A stretch of 64,000 nucleotides of DNA, taken from assembly GCA_024734555.1 (NCBI GenBank), contig JANPWX010000033.1:6749798-6813797 (forward strand), written 5' to 3'. The notes under the pieces were generated by a model. The model did not search any database, was not told the origin of the DNA, and worked only from the letters and a program-made list of their open reading frames with translations. Shown piece after piece: positions 52,801-64,000 of the stretch (position 1 is its first letter; every line of letters begins with the position of its first letter). Origin of the DNA: Trochalopteron elliotii. Its lineage: Eukaryota; Chordata; Aves; Passeriformes; Leiothrichidae. The position numbers and the translations under genes were made by a program.

Positions 52801-53865
52801 CAGTACTTTCACACAGTTAGCACAATGCCCTGCCCACTGTGCAAAGCTCCATGTGCTGCTCCTCCTGTCTGCACTGCCCCTCTCCTGCATGGACACCAGC
52901 CCTGGCACAGCTGGGATATAGAACTGGAGTAATTTGACAGAAACAGCTGCCCCAGTTCACCCTTTGGACAAACAGCCTCCCTGACACAGCTCCAGGGTGG
53001 GAACAGGCAGCAAAGGGCAGGGCAGGCTCTGAGCACAGCACAGCTGGCAGGTCCAGCCAAACCCTGAGCAGAGCCAGCCTTGCCCTCCCTGATCCCAGAC
53101 ACTGAGAAACTGTCATTATTAACAAGATTGTTGTTTCTTCAAGCAAATTTTCCTTTTGAGACAGCCAATATTTAGCATGAAATAGGATATGGAACATAAA
53201 TGCTGGTGCCATTTCCTACTTGGGGGTGGCATGGCCTTAACTCACTCCAAGCAAAAAGCCAATTGGTTTTACAGGGAAAGACTATTTTTTTTATTCTAGA
53301 CATGTTAATCACAATACTTTGGCTTGCTGTGACATTTTAAAAATGCATTCCATGTGCCCCTAATTGAACTCCTGTCAGAGTGTTTTATGGTATAATTCCT
53401 TTTAATTCCCTTTACTTTTCCCCTTCTTTCTGAACTAGCCTGAGGCCCAGCCCAGCCAACAGGGCTCTGCTGCAGCTCAAAGCCTGGCTCAGCCCAGGCA
53501 GGGTGGGCAGAACAGCTCCCACCCCACAGGTTAGAAACTGATCCCCTCGCTTGGTCATTTTGCAGCTCCTTCACACTTCCAGGCCAGAAGTCTTCTCTGT
53601 ACATCTGGAAACAGCAGATGGGAATTCCTGAGAAAAAACTGTTTATCTTCCATCAGGAAAGAATTTACATTTCCATGTATAAAATGAAGAGGGTCTATTA
53701 AACCTGCCACTGAGGATTTAAAATAGGTAATTCTTCATCTAAACAGCACCTGAGAGTCCCCTGGTCCTGCCCATCACTGGGGCATCAATAGTGAAGCAGG
53801 GCTGATCTCCAAGGCAGGTCAAAGCTACAGAATCACTGTAAGAGACTTTTCACAGGGGCTTGCAG

Positions 53866-54138
53866 AGACAGGCCAAGGGGGAATGGCTTCCTAGTGCCAG
53901 GGGGCAGGATTAGATGGGATATTGGGCAGGAATTCCTCCCTGTGAGAGTGGTAAGGCCCTGGCAGAGATTCCCAGAGAAGCTGTGGCTGTCCCTGGATCC
54001 CGGGAAGTGCCCAAGGCCAGGTTGGACAGGGCTTGGAGCACCCTGGGACAGTGAAAAATGTCCCTGCCCATGACAGAGGTGGCACTGGATGAGCTTTAAG
54101 ATCCCTTCCAACCCCAAGCATTCCATGATTCTATGAAA
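53866..54138 (+). mobile_element. CR1 LINE 3' fragment
   Basis: The forward copy has aagggggaatggcttcctag, cccagagaagctgtggctgt, gcttggagcaccctgggaca and a good 3' end (attccatgattctatgaa). Confidence 0.87.
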
Positions 54139-57100
54139 TCCACACTCCTGAAAGGCTGACCTGGAAGGAAACCTGACACAAGAGCCATAAAACCTTGGCC
54201 ATTGCCAGCAGAACAAGTGACTCAGTGGAGATGTCACCGTGGAAACCGAGCCCTGAGTCACCCAGCTGGGCGGGGGCCCTGGCAGAGGTGATGCCATGGG
54301 AGGGCAGGGACAAGTCCACAACCCTGGAAAGGTTTCAGTGGAAGCAGGGAGACACCCACCCCAAACTGGAGACAGAATTAAAGCCAGCCTTCCCTGCTGG
54401 GTGGTTTTTCCTCAAACAAAGGCAGTGTTTGTTACCAGGAGTAACCAGCTCAGCTCGTGGTGAGGTAACACCGAGCACCTTGGCGGGCTGGCAGCACATC
54501 CTGCCTGCTTTCCACATACAATAGGCAGCACTTGCTGCCAGGAAAAACGAAAGAATCAGCAGCTCTGCTCCAAAACAAGGAATCCAGAATTAGATGACAA
54601 TTTTCCTTCAAAAAGGTTTGCTTTTCTAATACTCATCAAGACAAACTCCACAGAAAATACAACTCCAAGGTGTTTCAGGACCACCAACTCACTGTTTGAC
54701 CTTAGGTTAATTTTTGAAAGGAAACCAGCATGACCCAAGGTAAGCATCAATATTCTGAAGTGGGTTTCAAATGGTCAAAAATAACTCTGAGAACACTGTC
54801 AGGTGCTAGTCACCATTCACTTTCAATATTAGCATTTAGGGAACACCACACACAACCAGCCATCAGCATGACTCTTAGTTTGCCTCCCATCCTCATTTTT
54901 CACCCAAATTAAAAAGGTAAGCTTTTGTACATGTATTAAAATCGATTTAGTTGTAAACCTGGTGACCACTGATGTTTCAGTGACACAGAAATCCCACCAA
55001 AGGCTGCTGTTTTGGAACTCACCCACCAGCTCCAATTCCTGTGCTTCCAGTCCTTTAGAAATGGTGCATCACCTCCAAAACATTGCAATGATCCAAACAC
55101 CTCAGAGCTGCACAACTACAGTTCAGGCCTCAGTGAGTGGAAAAAGAAAGATTTCTGCTGCTTTGCCTCCCTTCTTCATTATCTCCACTCAGTTCCCCCA
55201 TCACACTTGTGCTTGGCCACTCACTCTGGGAGCTCAGCTCCGAGCTCCCACCTCAGCCCTGCAGGTGGGAGCTGCCTGCTCTAATGAGGCTGCAGGGAGA
55301 ATCCCTGGAAGGAGAGCAGAGTGCTCCTCTGCAGGGCAGGGAAACCCACCACAGGCTTCTCACAGGAGGGGATTGAAATTCCTGCCTCAGTGAAATGGAT
55401 CCAAGGCTGGTCTCTGGAGTGAAGCAGTAAATTTAGCTCTGGAGAACAACCTCAGCTCAAGCCAAATCCTATTTTCAGGCCACTCTGGGAGGGACAGGCA
55501 CTGCAGCAAGGCCCTGTGCAGCTCCTCCTTGTAAAACACACACAGTGGTTTTAATATCACTCCTTGAGAATTCCACCAAAGGTGGTGCAGTGCAACAAAA
55601 GCACTCTCAGCCTCAGCCTAACAAAGCTGGGTAGATCACTTTGAGCCACAGCACTACAAATTTGAGATGAATTTAGGCTGAACTTTCTACAGGCAAAAAT
55701 ACAATTGTGGTCTAAAAGTAGAAGCCCATTTACAGCAGGTTTTTTTGAGGGAAGGAAGCAATGTTCAGTGAACAGCCTGATGCCTGATGATTCCAACAGC
55801 TTGTAAACTTCTGGGCACAAACAAAAATTTACAATTTAGTGCTTCCAATTACCTGCTATCCCAGCAAACCAAATACTGACTGCTCACCTCCTATTTCATA
55901 CCTGGGATGAAGTCACAGCTATTAAAGCTCTCCCCCATATTCTTGCTGACTTTGAAAAACCCCAGACCTCTGTCAGGCAAATAACAATGTGACTTCTGAT
56001 AAAAAGTGCATTTGATTGGTGAAATTATGAATAACTTCTGAAGGAAAGGCAAAGTGCTGCTGCAGAGGATTAACATTCTAACTGCTAAAATCCAGGGAAG
56101 GAGAAATCCAGTAGCAGTCTCATGTTTTGTTCCCCAAAGAAAAAAGTCCTATGACAAACTGTCATAAATTAGTGACCAAAAAACCCTAAAGAACCTGACA
56201 CAAACTTTTTGAAGTTTCTGGTGTAGCTCATCAAATGATTATGTATTTCCTATGCTTTGCTTTTCCCCCCTTAAATACTACAATCTACATTTGTTATGCT
56301 ATACTTTACTACAGAACTGGGGCTTTCCAAACATGTCAACTTATTAACATAATTTATTAAAAAACATACACAAACACCCTCCACACCATGTATTGGTAAC
56401 TGCTTTTAATATTTAACTGCCAGGTATTTATTTACATTTACAAGTTTATTCTCACCCGAGGTCTCTCCCTTCCAAGCAAGCAACAACCTCTTACTTATGC
56501 AGAATCACTTACATAAAATTAGCTGGGTACAGTTCTGCTGTAAGACACAGTCCAGCAGAAATCAACCTAAATAACTCCTGAATTGTTATTCCTGAATGTC
56601 AGGTGTAATTTTACAATCCCTGTGTGCCAACACGACAGCAGGTGCTGCCAGAATAGGGATTCCTGTGCTTTGGGCCACAGCAGCAGCTCCAGGTGAAATT
56701 CACCCTGGGCACTAGGAGCAAGAAATGATCCTGCAGCACCTCAGGGCCAGCACGGGGCCAGGGCTGCCCCCCTGGGCCCTCCAGGGCACCCAGGGCTGTG
56801 CCAGCTCCACCCACCCCACACCAAACCCACAGCACAGAGCAAGTGCTTGACTCCCCCTCACTCAATTCCCTACAGCCTCGCTCCTTCCAGGGGGCCTGCC
56901 TGAAACATTCCCCCTTCCCAAATGGCAGCTGTAGGTCCTTACAGCCCTCCCTGCAGCAGCAGCTCAGACTGCAATCACATCCAATAGAAGAAACTGGTTC
57001 CCAGTTGCCTTGGCTCTCTCCTTGGCCACCCACAGGCTGGAGAGGTGGCACCAGTACAGGGAAATCTGTCCCTTTCAGCAACAGCAGCTACTTAAGATCA

Positions 57101-57353
57101 GCTTAAACTGGTCATGAAACTGCACCCTGGGGCCAACATTTCATTCCCACGAGGTGACATCAGCTGGCAGAGCTGCTGACAGAAGTGGCTGTGTCCTCCT
57201 GCTCCATCTCCTTGGCCAGGCAGGAGGAGCATCCCTACTGTCAGCAGCTCCAAGGACTGGCCTGGCTCAACACCCACCTGGGCTGGGAGAAAAGGCATTT
57301 TACAGTCAGAGAAAAGAGGTGTGAGATGAAGGGCCTGGGAACAAAGGGAAGGG

Positions 57354-57719
57354 TGATGCCTTAGGAAGGCTGACCTTGACCTGACCTAGACAGGGCTAGA
57401 GAATAAAGCAGGTATTTGTTGAAAGGCCTCCAGGATCCACCTTGGGCAGGACCGGGCCTGACCAGGGCTACACCCGAGGTGGACTAAGAACGGTCACAAC
57501 ATGGATGGCCGGTCACAAGATCTTATATTTTTATAAGTTTTGGTCCATTTGCATATTGGGGCTTAATTGTCCAATTACAGCTTCAAGTTGTGAGTCTCAT
57601 CCCTCTTCCTCCCTTCAGCCCACCCTTGTTCGTGCTTTTGGACCTGAAAGTCGTCCTTGGTCTTCAGCAGGAAAAGGATTTGTTTTGTCTGCCTGCTCTG
57701 TGAAGAGAGCTGACTAACA
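57354..57719 (+). mobile_element. Solo LTR-like element of an avian endogenous retrovirus
   Basis: A 366-bp block starts TG (tgatgcctta) and ends CA (gagctgactaaca). An AATAAA lies near its 5' third (57412-57417), followed by a gcaggtatttgttgaaaggc block and a TATA-like tataagttttggtccatttg block. These resemble passerine LTRs as I remember them. No internal region, ORF or clear target-site duplication is seen, so its ends are uncertain. Confidence 0.5.
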
Positions 57720-58320
57720 CTTAATATGAGGCTGAGAACTACACACCTCGGCAGCACAGAGTCTGAAAAACATGAAAGCTAAAGCTGAAGGCACCAAGGG
57801 CAGCTGGGAATGAGGCTGGCAGAGCTGTGGGTACCCTGCATGGCTGGAGCAGCCACAGGGCTGAGCAGAGCCCAGGAGCAGCTCAGGAGGGCTCAGGGAT
57901 TCCACGTGTGGCTTTGGCAGCTTTCACATTTCAGCGAGTGCAGTCCCCTTGCCAAACCACCTGCTGACATGAGAACTCCTCCACATGGGAAAAGGGAATT
58001 TATAAAACTACCAAAACACCTTCCAACATCTCCTGAACTTCCAAACAGTCCTGATTTCCACTCTAGCCATGAGACAGGTGGACTACCACAAACTCAAGAC
58101 ATTTTTAAGCTTCATGACTTCTTTTCCCAGAAGTCTTGCATTGTCAGTTGCTGGAAAGGACTCCAAGAAGCAGCATTGCCTTTTCCACAGACAAGTTTTT
58201 TACAGGACAGACATGTCTGAATAGGAAAAATATGCACTACAGGAATGAACAAAATTCACTGAACTGCTGAAAAAACCCTGGGCACTTTTTGCATATTTGG
58301 TTGCTTTTTTCCAACTTTGA

Positions 58321-58432
58321 CAAGACAAGGGGGAATGGCTTCACATTGACAGCAAGTAGATTTAGATTAGATATTAAAAAATAAGTTCTTCCCTGTGAAG
58401 GGGGTGAGGCCCTAGCACAGGGCTCCCAGGAA
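58321..58432 (+). mobile_element. CR1 LINE fragment, 3' end lost
   Basis: The forward copy has acaagggggaatggcttcac, gttcttccctgtgaaggggg and gccctagcacagggctccca, then similarity stops. Confidence 0.65.
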
Positions 58433-60137
58433 TTCAATGGCTTCAGTTTTCTGTAAGTGTCAAAAAACCTGCAGTCCAGAAATGATGATTTCATTAACAC
58501 TGCTCTTTTTTAACATATTGCCCAGCCTGATCTATTTTAAGTTTGGGGATTCACAAAACTGGCAAGAAAAAGCCTTGGAGAAGGAACCAAACTGAATCAA
58601 CACAAGAAGCAAAACAAGGAAATGCAGAAAAGGCAGAACAATGAAGCAGGAATAGAAAGTCAGGCTGCAAAAAGGAGCTGGAAGCATTGAAATAACAGTA
58701 AAAAGGCTGTAAGGGAATCGGGGGATCTGAAGTTATATAAAATCAGGCGGGGACAAACCAGGGATTATTCCCTCTGCCCACGATTTCACAAGGGAGCCTT
58801 TGCGCTGATTTCCTGAGCACGGCGGTGATTAACAATTCATGGCTGAGCCTGCCGATGTTCCTGCAGGAGGAGGAGGAGAGGCAGGGCAGCCTCCAGCCCG
58901 GGATCCCAGCGCTGGGCACGGCTCCTGTTTTGCTGTTGCTTGGACACAGCACACACAGAGCACATGAGAGTGTCCAACACGCTGAGCTGGGCCATTCCCA
59001 CCCTGCCACGAGGCTCCTCCAGCACGAAAATGAAAGTTAACTCAATCCCTGCGTTTCTGAGGAGGAATCAGGAGCCTCACGCTAATGGGAGGTTTATGAT
59101 CCTCCACTTCAACACACGCCTGGACCTGCTGTTACAAAAGCAGGATTACTTTAGCTTGCTGTTCTCTTCCTACAAAAATCAGCAGCTCAGAACACTTAAT
59201 CTGCGTGTGAAATCGCTCTGCAGCAGGGCAGAGCAGCTGAGTGCTCAACCCAAACAGAAGCTGCAAGCTCAGCTCACACACTGATTTCTCTGTGTGAGAA
59301 TATCGGGTTTTTAGTTTCATTTCCGACAGAAAATAGACATTTTTAATCTGGGGATTGATGTTTCCTAACAACTGCTTGATATTTATATGTCAAGAGTCCA
59401 CATTTGAATAACTGCTGTTCTTGCCACAGCCATATCTCAGCTGTGACTTTTCAAACTGCCTGCAGGACAATTTATCTTCTAAAAACCAGCCCACATTTGA
59501 AATTAATTTTCCTGTCACTGGCTAAAGTAGCTTTCTTAGCTTTAAACGTGGACGATGTGTTACCTGTGTGTACAACAGCATTAACAGGTCTCACCTTGTG
59601 TGTGCAATATCCAGCTGTACAAGCTACCACTTACCCTTTAACTAATTTTAAATTTCACTCTGGAAGCATCACTGGGATCCTGAGAAACCAGTGAGGTTAT
59701 GTACAAAAAAATTTCAGTGCAGTGAGGATGTGGAGCACAGGACAATTTGCAAGACAGAAGGAAAAACTCCCCCTCTATTGATCCTTCTGACCCAAAGGCC
59801 ACTTGGCCATTCTGCCCCTCGGCGTGTGCACCCCGCTGGCCTTTGATTCACTCCCCTGCAGTCACTCCAGGATGTCCCTGTCACTCTGCAGAGCAATTAA
59901 CTCCACCAGACAACAATCCCTGTCCAGGAAAATAGGCTCCACCTCAGCAAGAGCAGCTCTTGTGACCTCACCCAGCTGGCCCGGGTTTGAGGAGCTGTTT
60001 CCTGGTGAGAAGCAGCATCAGCCAAGGAGAAGTTGCACAAGTATCCCGACTGTCCTATGGATCAGCCATGGAACAACAGCTTCAAACTCCAAGGTTCTAA
60101 GGCTATTTGGTTCCTAAGGAATAAATTATAATCAAAA

Positions 60138-60205
60138 CCACAGAATCCTAGAAGGGTTTAAGTTGGAAGAGACCAAGGATCAAGTTTAGCCTTCAAGATT
60201 GACAC
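60138..60205 (-). mobile_element. Possible CR1 extreme 3' end
   Basis: A short inverted piece: cacagaatcctagaagggtt, then taagttggaagagacc. It is too short and diverged for certainty. Confidence 0.4.
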
Positions 60206-61663
60206 CTACAACAATCAAACAGACTGAGAAATGAGGAATCCAGTACAGTAATCTGTTCAAATCACTTGGTTCTGAATTACTGAAATCAGACTTCCTTACC
60301 CAGTTTAACTGGTGTTTAATCAAACTCCCACAGTTTCAGATCAGAGCTGTGCCAGGGCCAACTGCTGCCTTAGGCAAGGCCCAATACTGTGTCCTGGAGG
60401 TTCTCCTAAACGCCAAAAATGGGAGCTACTTAATCTAAATTACAATTCCTTTCTTTCTAGAAACTGTGCAGAATATTAGAAAATATTTCCAACACACGAA
60501 GACACTTTTCATTTAATCCCTTCCTAAAAAGATCCTGTTATTTGGCACTTCACCATTGCTAATACAACGACCTCTAACAAGCAGCTCTGGCCACAGACCC
60601 ATTATCATAACCTAAAAATACCATGCAAGTGTCTAAGAAATACATTTGCTTCCATCAATTCCAAGTGTATCCCATTACAGTATCAGGCTGAAACAGACTG
60701 TTACCTCACTGCTGGCTATTTTAGCAGAACAAATCATGACTATTTCAAGATTTTGACTCTGGGCATAACCTGATATTAAAATTATTCACTCTGAAGAACC
60801 CCCATCAGATCAAGTCAGAATCAAGGAATCATTCCTGATGGGGATTGCTTTGTTTATATGAATAAATATCAGGAGGAAAAAAGGCACATCCTGTGCCTTC
60901 AGCTGAGGGGCTGCCACTAAAGCACATTCAGGTGTACTTTTACCTTCCTATCCTGCTGTTATGTACCAAAACCTCCACCCTGGATGCACCCAATCCCTAT
61001 GGACAACATCCCTCCCCACTCCTCAGCTCCCTGTGCTTCTCTGAGTGCTTCTCCTGGCAGCCCGGGCTGGGAATGGTGACTCAGGCTCTGGTTTCGTGCT
61101 GTGACAGCAGCACGGTGTGCCAGCTTTGGCACTGCCCTTCACCTCAAACCCTCCTGAAACCACCTGAGAGTCACCTGCACAGAAACAGGAGACTTTATTC
61201 TGCATTTTGAGGCACTGTAAGACCAGGCTTTCTGGAGACAGAGGCTCCCTTTATCCTCACACTGTCCTGACCCCCAGCAGAACAGGGAGCCCGAGCTGAT
61301 CCAGCCAGAGCAGATCCCACGGTGCCTGTCTGGATTGTGAATATTTTATCAGCCCTCTCATCCTCTCATCTGCTTCATCAAGCAGCAGCTCGAACAGAGT
61401 CAAAGGAGAAGAGGACATGCATGCAAGAAAGCAATTAATACTACCCAAATCCCCCAGCTTGGACTCTATTCATTTCTTTTTCCTGCAACAAAAATCTCAA
61501 GTATTTTACCCACTGCCCACTCAGCACCTGACACACAAGTCGGACACAAAGTTAATACAGTTACTTTCTTTTTTTCACCAACAGACTTTAACTGGTTCCT
61601 ACTGGAACTCGCAACACTTACTATTCAAGTCAACAAAAATTAGTTTGTCGTTTAGTTTTCCCT

Positions 61664-61790
61664 GGGAAAGAGAAGCTTTGAGGTGACCTAATCGTGGCCT
61701 TCCAGCACCTGAAAGAGCTGACAAGAAAGACGGGGAGAGACTGTTCACAAGGGCCTGGGGGGAAAGGCTCTCCCCTGACAGAGGGCAGGC
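61664..61790 (+). mobile_element. CR1 LINE fragment, internal 3' UTR block
   Basis: The forward copy has agagaagctttgaggtgacc, tggccttccagcacctgaaa and ggggagagactgttcacaag. This block lies upstream of those seen in the other copies. Confidence 0.7.
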
Positions 61791-64000
61791 TGGGGGGGCA
61801 CTGGGAAGCCCTGGTGCTGTCAGACGTCACCAGGCAGGAGCCAGCCCTGGCTCAGAGCTGGGAGCACACAGGTGGGAAATGCCACCCACGGCATCCCTGG
61901 GCTCACACCCTGCCCACGTCACCCCTGCTGGACCTGGGCAAGGCACAGGCAGCCCAGGAAAGGCATTCCCAGGTTTCATGTGGTCTGGAAGCAGATCACA
62001 AGTGATGAGGCTTTTAAAATGAGGGCTGAGCAACTATTTACTCATTGATTTAAAACCCGGTGCTGCCCTTGTAAGGGCACAGGAAAGAAGTTTCTTAAAA
62101 ACACAACATAATTTCTTAAGTGTCTAATCTTCAGGATTCTTAATGACCTGGACTTTAAACATGAGATCATCTTGGCCCACAAGGAATTACAGGATCCTGA
62201 TAAACTCACTGCCTTTACAAAACCTAAAGGAAACACCAAAACTCAGCCAGAATAAGTTTTCTTTCCTGTTCACAGCCAGAACCTGTGGTCCTAGCAGGGG
62301 CTGGAGCACAGCAATCCAGCAGCTCACCAGAGCAGCAGTTCAGCCTTACGGGTCTCCCCAGCTGCCAAGCTCCCCACTGAGACTGAACAGTGGAAGAAAC
62401 TCACTACTAAGTCCTCACCTTCAGTAAATTCAGGTGATTTTTCCTTTGGCTTCAGCAATCTGCTTTGAAGGGGACACTAACCAATGGGATTAACAGACAT
62501 GCTCACAAAATTCAATCTAGACCACAGCTTGGACCCAGCTTATAACATCCATTTCTGGAATTATTTCTATGATCTGTGGCTTATGACTGTGATAATACAG
62601 CCCCAAACCCCCCACCGGTGCCAAGTCTCACCACAAACAGCAGCCCCAAACTGAACACATAATAGCTGCCTGTTTTTCTAAAACTGGAAGTTTGTCCTGG
62701 TAGAAAAATCCAACTCCCAAACTGCACAAGCCATTACATTGTGTCAGAGGTCCCCAAAGGGTGCAGGAAACAGATAAATGTGCTGATATCCAGAGACTTT
62801 CTTGGCCCTGCTGGGGCTGAGCAGTGCTGCTGGGGTAACTGAGCTCTTTCCTTGCTCCCACCCCACATGGAAACTCCTCTTTGCTGAGTTTTGTGCCTGT
62901 GCAGAGCCCCCAGAGCCCTGGGAGTGGCCAGGTAGGGAATATTTTGCAGCTGTGTGTGCTCCCTGTCCAACAGCCCCAGCTGCCCAGATGTTCACTGACA
63001 GTGATCCCTGGGCTGTTAATTCCCTTCCCAAACACACTTTGTTCCCACCAGGGCCTGACCTGCAACCCCAAACCCTGCCCAGGAACAGCATCCCCCTAAT
63101 TAAATCCACTCAGACTCCTTTAAACCCATCATTGGATTCAGCTGCCATCCAGAAAGATCTAATGCAATTTCCTAATTAGAGACCTGGAACTTCATTGGGA
63201 GATAAACAGGAAATGCTTAAGATAACGATTATAAACACTGAAATGAGATTTTTCTTTTCATGAGCACTCTGATGGAGACAAATGCCAACCTGCAAACTCC
63301 TGGTAAATATGAAATATTTCGACGCTGTTAACCACTTTTTCAATTATCCCTGCCAAGCACAACAAGCAGTGCAAGTAAACAACACTCAGCAGATTTAACT
63401 TCTATTAAATGATGTTTGGGTGAACCAGAAATTTTCACGTACTGGGTATTTTCAAGTACATATTCAATTTTTCCCCACACACAAAACCAGAAAAATATTA
63501 AAGAAGAAATTCTTTGATATTAAATGGCACAGCATGGTCAATGTTATATTGATGGAAGTATTGAGAGAGATGGATGCACTCTTGTTTTACCACCCTGGAC
63601 ACTTGAAAAAGCGAGTTTCAAAGTACTATCAACACAACATGAAGAAGCAGAGAAACCTTCCTTAAGTAATAATACACAGAACAGTTCTGGGAAATACAAG
63701 AATCAATGGATAACGCCTTAGCAGGAAAAAAAAAGGAATAATTTGGACCATCCACATTCTCCATGAAGTATTACTAGAAATTATTGCTTTCCAGCAGGTT
63801 TTCCATGCACAGATAAATGCAGGCAGCTCCTCCTTGGACAATATTTCAATAACATTTTAATATAACTTGCTTTAATGTAATAATTATGCTACAACTCCAG
63901 TTCCAACTCAAGACTCACACATTGCCAAGTGGCTTGAAGAAACACTAAATATAGTTCAGCACAGTAACTTTTATGCAGGACATGAGCTATTAAAAGCCAT

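Larger units (their letters stand above)
49835..64000 (-). other. ARHGAP17: ARHGAP17 intron 1, 5' boundary outside window
   Basis: 14 kb without a recognisable coding exon on either strand. I looked for the first exon (MKKQFNRMKQLANQ-like) and did not find it. It contains several CR1 fragments, one LTR-like element and mostly unique AT-rich sequence. Confidence 0.7.

Noticed and set aside
63420..63721. 81- and 65-codon ORFs near the right edge
   Set aside because: AT-rich intronic sequence without splice sites or similarity. Not the missing ARHGAP17 exon 1.

Overview
This is a vertebrate genomic window, almost certainly from a bird and probably a passerine. The coding DNA is split into short exons with GT..AG junctions. 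The introns carry many short 3'-end fragments of CR1 LINEs, the typical avian repeat, and one avian-type LTR. Three protein-coding genes were identified by joining exons by hand and comparing the products with remembered human family members. No database search was possible.

Layout. (1) 675-6624, plus strand: the last eight coding exons of GRID2IP (delphilin), covering its FH2 actin-assembly domain and ending in SPLAW. A long 3' UTR (to about 9160) holds a 20-bp minisatellite. (2) 9166-11580: intergenic, with a CR1 fragment. (3) About 11600-24883, plus strand: SLC5A11 (SMIT2, Na+/myo-inositol cotransporter). Thirteen coding exons are visible, with a possible TATA promoter and non-coding first exons upstream. 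About 55 residues are missing and should lie in the 390-base run of N at 16113-16502. (4) 24884-26300: tail-to-tail spacer. (5) 27147-49834, minus strand: ARHGAP17 (RICH1/nadrin), 19 exons covering nearly all of the BAR domain, the RhoGAP domain, the proline-rich tail and the C-terminal ESTAL PDZ ligand. The first exon lies beyond the window. (6) 49835-64000: the 5' part of ARHGAP17 intron 1, with no coding exon seen.

The genes do not form a pathway. Delphilin is a postsynaptic actin scaffold, SLC5A11 imports inositol across the plasma membrane, and ARHGAP17 switches off Cdc42/Rac at junctions and membranes. SLC5A11 and ARHGAP17 are convergent neighbours, as on human 16p12. GRID2IP is on human 7p22, so the GRID2IP-SLC5A11 adjacency differs from human and fits the mixed 16p/7p22 synteny of chicken chromosome 14.

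No wholly new system was found. The best leads are a frame-neutral ARHGAP17 cassette exon flanked by a CTG tract and a CA-rich minisatellite, a G4-prone minisatellite in the GRID2IP 3' UTR between two possible poly(A) signals, a tandem in-frame splice acceptor in SLC5A11, and unannotated candidate 5' exons of SLC5A11.
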